A stretch of DNA of 64,000 nucleotides from Rhodococcus opacus B4 (GCF_000010805.1 NC_012522.1:4030001-4094000); one strand, 5' to 3'; shown: positions 14,300 to 23,233, counted from the stretch's first letter. The notes: generated by a model from the letters alone, not told the origin. Numbers and translations: made by a program.

Positions 14300-15632
14300 T
14301 TGTTACGGTGCACGCGCATCTCCCCGCATGGTCGATCAACTCGCCGGGGTGGTGCCGGTGGTTGATGCGTGGTCTTCGGGTGGGGTCGATGTGTGGTGGC
14401 GGGATCCATTCGGTTCGGCCCGGGTGCGCGGAATGGCCGGGCGCGGACCGTGTCGCCCACCCGGTGGGGCCGTCGTGGACCTGGGCATGGCAGGCGTCGC
14501 ACACCAGGGCCAGGCCGTCGATGTCGGTGCGCCCGGCGCTGGCCAGGCGACGACGCCGCCCCAGGTGCAGCGGACGCCCCTTGTGGTCGAACACGGCGAG
14601 CACCGGATGCGCTTCCTCGGCCAGGGCCAGTGCGTCCTCGATCGGGAGCAAACCGCCGGTCGCCGTCGTGGCGAGGCCGCCGATGGCTCGTTCCAATTGT
14701 TCGAGGGTCATCGTGACGATCACCGTGGTCGGCAGTCCCCGGTGCCGGCCGAGCACTCCCGATTCGAGTAGTACCCGGAACATCGCGCTGAACGCATCGT
14801 GGTGACGTTGCGCCGCGGTGCGGGTATCGCGGGCGGCGGCCGCCGCCAATACCTCTCGATCGACCGACGGGTCCTCGGCGTCACCGGTGGGTGATTCGGG
14901 GTCGTCCGGGTTGTTCATCCCCGGCCGGGCCCATTTGGCGAGGATCGGATCGAGCAGCGCCCGCGCGGCGGGGTCGAGTTCACCGGAGATTCTCGACATC
15001 AGTTCGGTGTCCTGCCGGCCGATCGAGATGCCCCGCCGGCGTGTGTGGTCGCGGTCGTCGCCGAGGTTTCCGTCCGGGTTCAGATAGGCCAGTAACCGGT
15101 GCCCGGCCGCCTCCACATCCTCCGGGGTGCCCTGTCGGGCGAGACGGGCCAGCACCGCCTCGGCGTCGGCGATCGCGTCGGTGCCGACGGCGTGGGGGAT
15201 CTTGCGCATCACCTTCGAGACCGCCCGCACGTGGCCGACGCCGATGTCGCCGTCCCGCTGGGCCGCCGCGGTGTCCGGTAACGCCGGCGGCATCGGATCG
15301 CCGGACAGGGTGTGCCACACCCCCAGCTCCCGGGCGGCGGCGACCCGGGCGGATGCGTCCGCCGCCGACACCCGGAGCACGTCGATCAGCATCTTCTTCG
15401 GTGCGTTGTACCCCAGGCTCGCCGGGACCGACCGCTCGACACTCTCCACGATCAGCCGGTGCGACAACGCATCCGCTCGGCGCAGCGACCGCTCCACCCC
15501 GCGCATCACCTCGACGACCTCACCGTCCGACAATTCCGTGAGCCCGGTATCGAGGAGCCCGTCGACCGCGGCAGCGAGCATCGACAGATGCTCCGCCACC
15601 CGGCTTTTCACCGACCCCCCAGTCGAACTCAT
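14300..15632 (-). pseudogene. Degraded 13E12-repeat/DUF222 HNH protein
   Basis: The N-terminal part (about 330 codons) is a good 13E12/DUF222 protein, with VERSLRRADALSHRLIVES and GDIGVGHVRAVSKVM. The C-terminal part has lost segments. LLPIEDALALAEEAHPVLAVFDHKG runs straight to LHLGRRRRLASAGRTDIDGLALVC, so the stretch with the first zinc Cys and the HH of the HNH motif is missing; only LVCDACHAQVH remains. No stop follows the usual end (HHPGELIDH), and the frame runs on antisense through the AraC gene to 13413. The nuclease is probably inactive. These genes are repetitive, mobile-like elements of Actinobacteria. Confidence 0.65.
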
Positions 15633-15724
15633 GTGCGAATACTATCGCGGGGGTCCGACAGGTTTCAGAGCCCGCGGTCGCACAGTGACTGGGACGTCGT
15701 CGGATCGGTGGGGGGACTGCGGGA

Positions 15725-16753
15725 TCACACGGCCTCGGCCGCCGGGCGCGGTGCGCTTACGGTGAACTCCTCCTTGAAGATCAGCCGCGGTGACATGCGC
15801 CGGCGTTTGAGTGCCTTGACGGCGGCGACGACCATCGCCGGCGGTCCGCACAGGTACGCGCTGTGGCCGCGGCAGCTTGCGAAGTCGTTCAGCACGGCGT
15901 CGGTCACCATTCCCGTCGCTCCGTCCCAGGTCTCCTCGCTGAGGACCGGGTGATAGTGGAATCGGGAATCGGCCGCCGCGACCGCGCGGAAGTACTCGAT
16001 GTCGTAGAGGTCGGCTTCTCGGCGACCGCCGTGGTAGAGGTGAATCTCGGGGAGTAGGTCACCGTCCAGGGCATGCCGGACAATCGATTTGAGTGGCGCG
16101 AGCCCGGTGCCACCGCCGATGAGGATGGCCGGCTCCTCCTGGGGTTCGATGACGCCGAACTGACCCAGCGGCCCACGCAGATCGATGCGATCGCCCACGG
16201 CGAGTGTGTCGAAGATCCACCCATCGGTGGCGAGACCGCCCTCCGTGTTCCGGACGTGGAACTCGAGCAGTGTGGGTTCGGACGGCGGATTCGCCATCGA
16301 ATATTGTCGTGCGACACCGGATCCCGTCACGATCAACTCGGCGTACTGGCCGGCGTCGAACTCCATCGGCTCGTCCAGTTCGACGACGAGCCTGCGGGTC
16401 TGACGCGCGATGTCCGACAGTTCCCGCACGGTGCCCGTGTGGTCGCGGAGGGCGTGCATCGGCCTGCCGGGGTCGGCGTCGTTCACGGGGGCGATGGTGA
16501 GGTCTCCGTGGGGTTTCGACTGGCAGGCCAGCGCGAGCCCGGACGAGCGCTCGTCGGCGGTGAGGACGGTCTCGTCGGCGGCGCCGTGGTCGACCTGCCC
16601 GCAGAGAACCCGGATCTTGCACGTACCGCACGTCCCCTGCGAACAGGCGTGCGGCAGCCAGCGATTCGCGCGCAGCGCGGCTTCCAGGACCGAGGTGCCG
16701 GGTGCGACGGGAAAGGCTCCGTCGTGCCCGGACACCGTCACCATGCGGTCCAT
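15725..16753 (-). CDS. agcB: Three-domain reductase of the P450 (GcoB/AgcB type)
   Basis: 342-aa single-chain reductase that carries electrons from NADH through FAD and a [2Fe-2S] cluster to the P450. The N-terminal ferredoxin domain has Cys37, Cys42, Cys45 and Cys77 (CSQGTCGTC...LALAC). The FAD motif RQYSMANPP, the NAD motif IGGGTGLAP and the C-terminal CGPPAMVVAAVKALKRRRMSP follow. The domain order ferredoxin-FAD-NAD and many stretches match my memory of GcoB. Its start is 3 nt after the P450 stop and uses GGGAGGTG as ribosome site, so the two are translated together. Confidence 0.9.
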   Translation of the reverse strand: MDRMVTVSGHDGAFPVAPGTSVLEAALRANRWLPHACSQGTCGTCKIRVLCGQVDHGAADETVLTADERSSGLALACQSKPHGDLTIAPVNDADPGRPMHALRDHTGTVRELSDIARQTRRLVVELDEPMEFDAGQYAELIVTGSGVARQYSMANPPSEPTLLEFHVRNTEGGLATDGWIFDTLAVGDRIDLRGPLGQFGVIEPQEEPAILIGGGTGLAPLKSIVRHALDGDLLPEIHLYHGGRREADLYDIEYFRAVAAADSRFHYHPVLSEETWDGATGMVTDAVLNDFASCRGHSAYLCGPPAMVVAAVKALKRRRMSPRLIFKEEFTVSAPRPAAEAV

Positions 16754-16756
16754 CGG

Positions 16757-17971
16757 TCACACCTCCCAGGTGACGTGCAGGCCCTGCGGCCCGCGGAACG
16801 TCCATCCCCAGAACTGCGGGGCGCGGTCGGGATCGGGCTCGATGTTCGGGATCGTCTCGAACAGTTCCTCGAGAGCGATCCGCACGATCGCGGTCCCGAG
16901 ATACGTTCCGGCGCAGGCATGGTTTCCCGCCCCGAATGCCAGGTGCGGCATGATCGGCCGATCGACCTCGTAGGCCTGGGCGTTCTCCCAGACGGACTCG
17001 TCGCGGTTGGCCGAGCCGTATGCCAGCATCACCGGTGTTCCGGCGGGCAGGTCGACACCGCCGACCGTGACCTCGTGGTTGGCGACCTTCACCGCGGCAC
17101 TCCAGATAGGGGCCACCCAGCGCGCGCCCTCGTTGACGGCGCGTGGAATGAGGGTGGGGTCGTCGACGACGCGTTCGAGCTGGTCGGGGTGCTGGAAGAG
17201 TCCGGCCAGCGTCGTCGTCATGACGTGCCCGGGCTCCTGGAGCGCGCCGAGCAGGAACACGTAGATGTTCGGGTAGATCTCGGACCGGTCCCGGACCGCC
17301 CCGTCGGGCATACCGTCGTGCAACCAGTGCGAGATCAGGGTGTGGTCGGGATGGTCGGTCCAATGGTCGAGCATCGGGTCGACGGCGGCGATGATCTCGA
17401 CCTTGACCCGGTCACCGGCCTCGAACGGCGCAGGATTGGCGAAGTGCCCGTTCTCGTCGACTTCCGCGTTCCCGTAGGACTGCGCCAGTGTCTGGAACCA
17501 GCGCACCAGTGTCTCCGACGGGATTTCGGTGAGACCCATCAGGTCCCCGACCGACCGCACGCTGATCGGTGCGAAGTAGGCCTCCTGGATGTCTGCAGCT
17601 CCCAGATCCTCGATCCCTTCGAGGAGGCTGCGCGCCTGCGGCCGGACCAGCGCTTCGACATAGGAATCCACCGCGCTGGGCCGCAATTGCGGATCGATCC
17701 ATTCGCGAATCTTCCTGTGCTGTTCGCCATTGGACGCCAGTACGGTACCTTCACCGAAGGTTCGCCCACCCGAGGGTGCGATCACCGTGGACCACGTGTC
17801 GGAGTCCTGTGCGATCTGCAGGCAGAGGTCGCGGGACGCCACCACGTGCATCCCCACCGCGGGGACGAACGCAACCGGTGCTTCGCGCCGAAGCCGGTCG
17901 TAGATCGGGTTCGGGTCGCGGTCGAGTTCCTCCATGGTGATCGATTCGATCCACGTGGTGCTGGTGGTCAT
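16757..17971 (-). CDS. agcA: Cytochrome P450 of the guaiacol/alkylguaiacol O-demethylase family (CYP255)
   Basis: 404-aa soluble P450. The heme ligand is Cys353 (FGAGNHACAG) and the ExxR pair is Glu281-Arg284. The I-helix reads GALQEPGH (residues 242-249) instead of the usual acid-alcohol pair, a mark of GcoA. Similarity to GcoA is visible along the whole chain (VDENGHFANP, SHWLHDGMP, FWGWTFRGP, LHVTWEV). GcoA/AgcA enzymes remove the methoxy methyl of guaiacols, giving catechol and formaldehyde. The position of GcoA Phe169 appears to be Tyr166 here, which may change substrate size. In this setting alkylguaiacols are the likely substrates (inferred). Confidence 0.9.
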   Translation of the reverse strand: MTTSTTWIESITMEELDRDPNPIYDRLRREAPVAFVPAVGMHVVASRDLCLQIAQDSDTWSTVIAPSGGRTFGEGTVLASNGEQHRKIREWIDPQLRPSAVDSYVEALVRPQARSLLEGIEDLGAADIQEAYFAPISVRSVGDLMGLTEIPSETLVRWFQTLAQSYGNAEVDENGHFANPAPFEAGDRVKVEIIAAVDPMLDHWTDHPDHTLISHWLHDGMPDGAVRDRSEIYPNIYVFLLGALQEPGHVMTTTLAGLFQHPDQLERVVDDPTLIPRAVNEGARWVAPIWSAAVKVANHEVTVGGVDLPAGTPVMLAYGSANRDESVWENAQAYEVDRPIMPHLAFGAGNHACAGTYLGTAIVRIALEELFETIPNIEPDPDRAPQFWGWTFRGPQGLHVTWEV

Positions 17972-18055
17972 GGCGTTGCCTCCTCTGAGGTGGTGCGCGA
18001 GATTCGAAGTGGGCGCGGCGGGGAACCTTTCGGGGATCGCCCGCGCCGGGAGTGC

Positions 18056-18073
18056 CTGTGATCTGGAACACTA
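18056..18073 (+). promoter_or_regulatory. Shared 18-bp element, copy 2
   Basis: CTGTGATCTGGAACACTA. It ends 22 nt before the second AraC start codon and lies about 85 bp upstream of the divergent P450 start. It is the clearest copy of the element. Likely an AraC operator or part of the AraC promoter, which would give autoregulation plus control of the P450 operon. Confidence 0.65.
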
Positions 18074-18095
18074 GGAGGCGGAGGTGCGATCGAAC

Positions 18096-19109
18096 ATGAC
18101 CGACAGTGCACAGAAGGATGACTCCGCCTGCACCGAGAACGCCGCTGCGATGGTGCTGAATACTCGCGAGCTGGAGTCGACGGAAGGCCGCACGCGCTGG
18201 GCGGACACCCTCGACTCCACTTACTGCGAAATGGACGTCGACTGGCCCGACCGGGACGCGCAATTCGCCGCGGAATTGACGGTGCGGCCCTTCGGCGAGC
18301 TGACCGTCAGTGTGGTGCATGCCGATCCGCACACGGTGGTACGCACGCCGGAGATGATCCGGTCCGACCCCAACGACGACTACCTGCTGTGCCTGATCAC
18401 ACGAGGAACGGCCACTCTCGAGCAACATTCGCGGACCGCGGTCCTCGAACAGGGAGCATTCGGCATCCTCGACTCGGCGGCACCGTTCGTCGTGGACGGG
18501 AAGACCGAATTCGAGCAGGTGGTGCTGCGCGCTCCCCGTCAACTGCTGATCTCCCGGCTGTCCGTGGAGGCCATGGGCGAGGTCACCGGCCTGGGAATTT
18601 CCGGGCAGCGCGGGATGAGCGGTCTCGTCTCCCGTTTTCTCGTCGATATCGCGACCACCGACGCCCGGTTCTCGGTGGGTTCCTCGGCATCGGTCGCCGC
18701 CTCCGCCGTCGATCTGCTGACGTCCGCACTCACGGAGCAGGCGCCGCCCCTGACCGCGACGAAACGGATCCACCACGACGACCTCCGGACGGTGCAGCAG
18801 ACGATGGCGCGGTACCTGCACGACTCCGATCACTCGACGGCAGAGATCGGCGTCGAACTGGGAATGTCGGTGCGCTACATCCACAAACTGTTCAGTCTCG
18901 CCGGCACCACGCCCCGCACGTGGCTGTACCAGTTGCGTCTGGATCGCGCGCGGGGACAGCTCCTGGACACCGACTCGACGGTCGCCGAAATCAGCGAACG
19001 CGTCGGTTTCCGCGACGTCTCACACTTCAGCCGCGCATTCCGCAAACGGTTCGGCGCCAGCCCCGCGCATTTCCGCGAGCAGCATGGCGATTCGCGTACG
19101 GACCGTTAG
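18096..19109 (+). CDS. AraC-family activator, divergent from the P450 operon
   Basis: 337-aa paralogue of the regulator at 13288-14292, with the same layout: DDSACT near the start, a sensor domain (about 40-205) and two helix-turn-helices (AEIGVELGMSVRYIHKLFS and [25 protein letters not shown]). ATG 18096 is chosen because it aligns with the other paralogue and keeps the 22-nt distance to the shared promoter element; GTG 18084 is possible. It probably senses a guaiacol-type compound or its product and activates the P450-reductase operon. The stop codon lies inside a hairpin. Confidence 0.9.
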   Translation: MTDSAQKDDSACTENAAAMVLNTRELESTEGRTRWADTLDSTYCEMDVDWPDRDAQFAAELTVRPFGELTVSVVHADPHTVVRTPEMIRSDPNDDYLLCLITRGTATLEQHSRTAVLEQGAFGILDSAAPFVVDGKTEFEQVVLRAPRQLLISRLSVEAMGEVTGLGISGQRGMSGLVSRFLVDIATTDARFSVGSSASVAASAVDLLTSALTEQAPPLTATKRIHHDDLRTVQQTMARYLHDSDHSTAEIGVELGMSVRYIHKLFSLAGTTPRTWLYQLRLDRARGQLLDTDSTVAEISERVGFRDVSHFSRAFRKRFGASPAHFREQHGDSRTDR

Positions 19110-19118
19110 GTCCGTACG
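19095..19118. terminator. Bidirectional hairpin overlapping the AraC stop codon
   Basis: Perfect 10-bp inverted repeat CGTACGGACC / GGTCCGTACG with loop GTTA. It spans the end of the AraC gene and stands 3 bp from the stop of the convergent acyl-CoA dehydrogenase gene. The stem is shorter than the other hairpins in the window but well placed. Confidence 0.55.
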
Positions 19119-19121
19119 TCC

Positions 19122-20390
19122 CTATCCGGTGTGTCCGCGTCCGAAGATCTGACGCGCCAGCACCCAGCGCTGGATCTCGTTCGCCCCTTCGTAGATTTCG
19201 CCGATCTTGCTGTCGCGGTAGATGGCCTCCACCGGACCCTCCGTGTCGTCGGCCCCGAGTGACCGGACGAAGCCGAGTCCACCGAAGGCCTGCACGGCAT
19301 CTCGGGCGATCCGGGCCGCCAGATCGGTGCCTCGAAGTTTCGCCATCGCCGCCTCGGGTTCGGGGAACCGCTCGCCGGCATCGAGGCGCAGCGCCGCCTT
19401 GAGGTAGAGGCTGCGGGCCGCCTCGAGGTCGGCGGCGTAGTCGGCCATCACGAACTGCCAGTGCTGCTTCGAGGCCAGCGAACCACCGAACGCCTGCCGC
19501 GACTTCAGATGGGCCACAGTCCGATCGAATGCGGCCTGCGCCATGCCGACGCCCGCGGCGCCGATCCCGATCCGTCCGTAGGTGAGGGTCTGCAACGCGA
19601 TGCGCAGGCCGCCGCCGACCCGCCCGAGCACCGACTCCGGGCCGAGGCGGACGTCGTCGAGGTGAACGTCGGCGGTGATCTGCCCGCGGTTGCCGAGTTT
19701 GCGATCGGGGGTGCCGATCGTGACTCCCGCCGCACTCGTGGGCACGATGAAGGTCGTGAGGGTGTCCCCGGTGCGGGCGAGCACCACCACGACACCGGCG
19801 ACGACGGAGTTGGTGATCCACCGCTTGCGGCCGCGCAGGATCCATCCGTCACCGTCCGGGATCGCTTCGGTGGACACGGCGTCGGGAGACAGGTCGCTCG
19901 ACGCGCCCGGTTCGCTGGTCGCGAAGGCGCCCACCATCTCGCCGTCGACGATCGGTCGCAACCAGCACCGGCGTTGGTCGTCGGTGCCCTGGTCGAGCGC
20001 GGTGCCCGCCAGGATGCAGTGCACGTCGTAGATCGCGGCGACGCTGTTGGAGTAGTACGCCAGTTCCTCCACGGCCACCGCGGTCGCCGTGGCGCGGTGC
20101 GTCAGGCCCGCGCCGCCGACGTCGGCGGCGAACGGGATCCGGAACAGCCCCTCGGCCGCCATGGCCTCGAACGCGTCGCGTGGGAAGCCGTCGAGCCGCT
20201 CGTCACCACCGGCGATGCGGTGCGCGACGGGAGCGACGACGCGGGTGGCGAAGTCACGCACCCTCGTGCGAAGGTCGCGAACCTCGTTCGGCGACAACAG
20301 GTCGTGATACAACTCGTCGGCCATCCGGTCGGGGGCCTGCGGTGTCTGCGTCGGCTCCGCGACGAGGGTGACGGGACTGTGCGGGGTCAT
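19122..20390 (-). CDS. Acyl-CoA dehydrogenase
   Basis: 422-aa FAD enzyme that desaturates an acyl-CoA. Family signatures are ATSEPGASSDLS and WITNS (FAD and substrate region), YGRIGIGAAGVGMAQ and EAIYRDSKIGEIYEGANEIQRWVLARQI near the end. ATG 20390 has AGGAGA 5 nt upstream. It is the last gene of a minus-strand series led by the IclR gene and including hydratase, decarboxylase and tautomerase, with an 89-bp gap before it. A role in beta-oxidation of the acyl-CoA left from the alkyl side chain is an inference from this position. Confidence 0.85.
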   Translation of the reverse strand: MTPHSPVTLVAEPTQTPQAPDRMADELYHDLLSPNEVRDLRTRVRDFATRVVAPVAHRIAGGDERLDGFPRDAFEAMAAEGLFRIPFAADVGGAGLTHRATATAVAVEELAYYSNSVAAIYDVHCILAGTALDQGTDDQRRCWLRPIVDGEMVGAFATSEPGASSDLSPDAVSTEAIPDGDGWILRGRKRWITNSVVAGVVVVLARTGDTLTTFIVPTSAAGVTIGTPDRKLGNRGQITADVHLDDVRLGPESVLGRVGGGLRIALQTLTYGRIGIGAAGVGMAQAAFDRTVAHLKSRQAFGGSLASKQHWQFVMADYAADLEAARSLYLKAALRLDAGERFPEPEAAMAKLRGTDLAARIARDAVQAFGGLGFVRSLGADDTEGPVEAIYRDSKIGEIYEGANEIQRWVLARQIFGRGHTG

Positions 20391-20479
20391 CGGATCTCCT
20401 GGGACGGCGGGGTGCGTACCTTCCCTGTGTAGTCCGGGTCGTGTCTTCGTCTCGCCCCCCGATCGCAATGCCCGACTCG

Positions 20480-20716
20480 TCAGGTGCCGACCTCGGCGGC
20501 CGTTCCGGATACCCGGATGGTCGCCGCCTCCTCCCGTTCGGCGAGCGTGACGTCGCCGGCCGCGAAGTGCGTGCTCGGTGTCTCCCGCACGATCACGCGC
20601 ACGTTCGCGACAGGTGTCCCGACCGCCCGGTGTGCGGCGTGGGTGAGTTCGGAGATGAGCCGGCGTAGTTCGTCGGGGCTGCGGCCCTCGGCGAGCGTGA
20701 CCTCGATGATCGGCAT
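20480..20716 (-). CDS. Small tautomerase (4-oxalocrotonate tautomerase family)
   Basis: 78-aa protein with Pro after the initiator Met (MPIIEVTLAEGRSPDELRRL), which is the catalytic base of this family, and the DELRRLISELTHAAHRAV helix. It would convert 2-hydroxymuconate to 2-oxo-3-hexenedioate, the substrate of the decarboxylase encoded upstream. Its ATG shares one base with the stop of the decarboxylase gene (TGATG), so translation is coupled. With the tautomerase at 10510-10929 the pathway has two such proteins. Confidence 0.85.
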   Translation of the reverse strand: MPIIEVTLAEGRSPDELRRLISELTHAAHRAVGTPVANVRVIVRETPSTHFAAGDVTLAEREEAATIRVSGTAAEVGT

Positions 20717-21507
20717 CAGTGACCTCCCGCCACGGTGATCGTGCCCAGATTCGTGAAGTGGGCCGCGATCCGGGCGCCCGGTTCCATCGGGACCGCGTCG
20801 GTCATGCCGCCGGTGAGTATTACCCAGCCGGCCTCGATGGCGTGCCCCCGCGCGCCGAGCGTGTTGGCGGCGAACGCCAGCGCTTCGGCCGGATGTCCGT
20901 GTACCGCAGCGCCGGTCGCGGAATCGACGATTTCGCCGTCCACCTCGAGCAGACAGGCCTCGAGTGCGAGGTCGAGGTCCTCGGGTCGACGGCTGATCGG
21001 CCCGGTGACGTAGCGGCCGGACGAGTTGTTGTCGGCGACGGCGTCCATCATCGAGAACTTGTAGCCCGAGAACCGGCTGTCGATGATCTCGATCGCGCCC
21101 ACCACGTGATCCACGGCGGCCAGCGCCGTCGCCGCGCTCACTCCCGGGCCCGCCAGGCGCCGTCCCATGACGAAGGCGATCTCCGGCTCGGCGCGCGCGT
21201 GGATCAACCGGTCCCGGGGCACCGCATCGCCGATCGGGAGGATCATGCGGTCGGTCAGCCAGGCCGTCGACGGGGAATCCACGCCCACCTGGCGTTGCTT
21301 CGCCTTCGACGTGACACCCAGTTTCACCCCGGTGATCTTCTCGCCGCGCGCCACGCGGATGTTCAGGGCGAGGTCCTGGGCGGCGTACGCCGTCGCGAGG
21401 TCCAGGCCGTCCCACTCGGCCCTGATCGACGTCTGGGCTGTGGCGGAGTCTTCCGCCCGCAACAACCGGTCGGCGACGAGGGCCGCGCTCCACGTGTCGG
21501 TGCCCAT
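20716..21507 (-). CDS. 4-oxalocrotonate (2-oxo-3-hexenedioate) decarboxylase
   Basis: 263-aa member of the hydratase/decarboxylase family (FAH-like fold). Sequence details fit DmpH rather than DmpE: GVKLGVTSKAKQRQVGVDSP, IEIIDSRFSGYKFSMMDAVADN and ILTGGMTDAVPMEPGARI. The acid residues that bind Mg lie in the RAEPEIAFV region. It removes CO2 to give a 2-hydroxypenta-2,4-dienoate type product for the hydratase. Overlapping stop/start codons (TGATG) couple it to both the hydratase before it and the tautomerase after it. DmpH and DmpE are known to form a complex, which fits the tight coupling. Confidence 0.85.
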   Translation of the reverse strand: MGTDTWSAALVADRLLRAEDSATAQTSIRAEWDGLDLATAYAAQDLALNIRVARGEKITGVKLGVTSKAKQRQVGVDSPSTAWLTDRMILPIGDAVPRDRLIHARAEPEIAFVMGRRLAGPGVSAATALAAVDHVVGAIEIIDSRFSGYKFSMMDAVADNNSSGRYVTGPISRRPEDLDLALEACLLEVDGEIVDSATGAAVHGHPAEALAFAANTLGARGHAIEAGWVILTGGMTDAVPMEPGARIAAHFTNLGTITVAGGH

Positions 21508-22301
21508 CACTGTTCCTCCTTCGAGTCGAGCACGGCCGTCACACTGCCGAGCCCGGCGATCTGCGCGACGATCGAATCGCCCGGCTTCACCGAAAATGCC
21601 CTGGTCATCGAGCCGGGAAGTACTACATGGCCGGGCTCGAGGGTCACGCCCATCGGTCCGACGGTGTTCGCCAGCCACACCAGCGCGTTGATCGGCGAGC
21701 CGAGGACGGCGCCACCTGCGCCGGTCGCCACGAGTTCGCCGCCGATGTGCAGGGTGCACCCGGCCAGTCGCAGGTCCACGTCGTTCAGCGCGACCGGCCG
21801 GCTGCCGAGGATGACTCCGCCGGAGGACGCATTGTCGGCGATGGTGTCGAAGATGCCGATCTGCCAGTCCCGGATCCGGGAGTCGACGATCTCGAGGGCA
21901 GGCAGGACGAAGTCGACGGCCCGGACCGCCTCGGCGACGGTGACCCCGGGTCCCGTCAGCGGCCTGCCCAGCACGAACGCCACCTCGGGCTCGATCCGCG
22001 GTTGCAGGAACCGGTCAGCCGGGATCGGCTGGTGTTCGAGGTGGAACATGCTCGCGGTCAGGTGCCCGAAGTCGGGTTGGTTCACGCTCATCTGCCGTTG
22101 GATGGCCCGTGACGCGAGGCCCACCTTGTGGCCCTTGACGACGTCGCCGCCCAGGGTCCACTCCTCGACCTGCAGTTGCTGGATGCGGTAGGCGAGCTCG
22201 ATCGACGCGTCGGGGTGTTCCGGGGTGAGCGGGTCGATCGGTTCGCCCGTCCGATACACCTCCAGTAATCGGTCGGCGGCCTTGCGTGCGTCGGTATCCA
22301 T
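21507..22301 (-). CDS. 2-oxopent-4-enoate hydratase
   Basis: 264-aa enzyme of the same family as its downstream neighbour. Its details fit DmpE/TesE-type hydratases: GHKVGLASRAIQRQMSVNQPDFGHL, IVDSRIRDWQIGIFDTIADNASSG and LPGSMTRAFSVKPGDSI. It adds water to the 2-hydroxy-2,4-dienoate to give the 4-hydroxy-2-oxoacid cleaved by the aldolase encoded at 7121-8164. ATG 22301 follows the IclR gene by 38 nt in the same direction. Confidence 0.88.
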   Translation of the reverse strand: MDTDARKAADRLLEVYRTGEPIDPLTPEHPDASIELAYRIQQLQVEEWTLGGDVVKGHKVGLASRAIQRQMSVNQPDFGHLTASMFHLEHQPIPADRFLQPRIEPEVAFVLGRPLTGPGVTVAEAVRAVDFVLPALEIVDSRIRDWQIGIFDTIADNASSGGVILGSRPVALNDVDLRLAGCTLHIGGELVATGAGGAVLGSPINALVWLANTVGPMGVTLEPGHVVLPGSMTRAFSVKPGDSIVAQIAGLGSVTAVLDSKEEQ

Positions 22302-22339
22302 GGCACCTCTGTTTCGGGTCGGACGGTCTGGTGTACAGG

Positions 22340-23155
22340 TCAGGAGGCCAGCGCGCGCCGGCCGGGTTCGGGAACGTCCCGGGTCGTGGTCGGAACGGCG
22401 TGGTTCGCGTTCGCGACCGCGTGGGAGACGTCGCGGGCCGCCGCCATGACGGCGCGGGTGAACTCGGCGCGCCGGGGCACGAAACGGCTGACCGGGACGC
22501 TCATGCTCACCGCGGCCACCACCGAACCCATGTCGTCGCGGACCGGCGCGGCCACGCAGTGGACCTCCGACACCGCTTCGCCGAGGTCGTAGGCATGGCC
22601 GGACGACCGCGCCACCGACAGCGCGTCGAGCAACGCCCCCGCGTTGGTGATCGTGGACGGCGTGTGCCTTCGCAATGTGCGTCCGGCCAGGTAGCGGCGC
22701 AGTTCGTTCTCTTCGAGGGCGGCGAGCAGAACCTTGCCGACGGCGGTGCAGTGTGCTTCGAGGCGGGCGCCGACGCGTGCGCCCTGCACGGTGATGTTGT
22801 GCGTGCCGACCACCTTGTCGACGTACAGCACGTGCCACCGCTCCATCACCGCGAGGTGGCTGGTCTCGCCGAACCGCTCGACGAGGCCTTCGATGATCGG
22901 TGCCGCGCAGGACCGCACGTCGACGGTGCCCCGCAGGGTCTCGCCGAGTTCGATGACGCGCCAGCCGATCCGGTAACGACCCCGCGTGCGGCACTGCAGC
23001 AGCCCGGTGTCGACCAGGCTCGACAGCAGCGCGTGCGCACTCGACCGGGGAACGTCGATGGCGGCCGCGACTTCGGAGACTCCCCATTCCGGTTGTGCGG
23101 CGGTGAACAGGTCCAACACCGGCCCGATCTTCTGGACCGTCTGCAGTGTCGCCAC
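22340..23155 (-). CDS. IclR-family regulator
   Basis: 271-aa regulator from GTG 23155; a longer form from GTG 23203 would add 16 residues. The N-terminal winged helix (GVSEVAAAIDVPRSSAHALLSSLVDTGLL) is followed by the IclR ligand domain (about residues 80-255, with GARVGARLEAHCTAVGKVLLA). GTG 23155 is preferred because GAAGGA precedes it and the protein then begins with the usual TLQTV segment. It is the first gene of the minus-strand run hydratase-decarboxylase-tautomerase-acyl-CoA dehydrogenase, so it probably controls these genes and itself. Confidence 0.87.
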   Translation of the reverse strand: MATLQTVQKIGPVLDLFTAAQPEWGVSEVAAAIDVPRSSAHALLSSLVDTGLLQCRTRGRYRIGWRVIELGETLRGTVDVRSCAAPIIEGLVERFGETSHLAVMERWHVLYVDKVVGTHNITVQGARVGARLEAHCTAVGKVLLAALEENELRRYLAGRTLRRHTPSTITNAGALLDALSVARSSGHAYDLGEAVSEVHCVAAPVRDDMGSVVAAVSMSVPVSRFVPRRAEFTRAVMAAARDVSHAVANANHAVPTTTRDVPEPGRRALAS

Positions 23156-23215
23156 GGTGTCCGTCCTTCCATCCCACGGCTCGACGGGAAAGCAGGTGCG
23201 CACCTCGTCGAGCGT

Positions 23216-23233
23216 CTGTGATCTGAAACACTA
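23216..23233 (+). promoter_or_regulatory. Shared 18-bp element, copy 3
   Basis: CTGTGATCTGAAACACTA, one change from copy 2. It ends 22 nt before an ATG that opens a decayed AraC-like start, the same distance as at the two intact AraC genes. It may still serve the IclR-hydratase operon, whose start lies about 60 bp away on the other side. Confidence 0.6.

Noticed and set aside
13413..14300. The antisense continuation of the 13E12 frame as a real protein domain
   Set aside because: It is the complement of the AraC gene and has no domain character; it follows from a lost stop codon.
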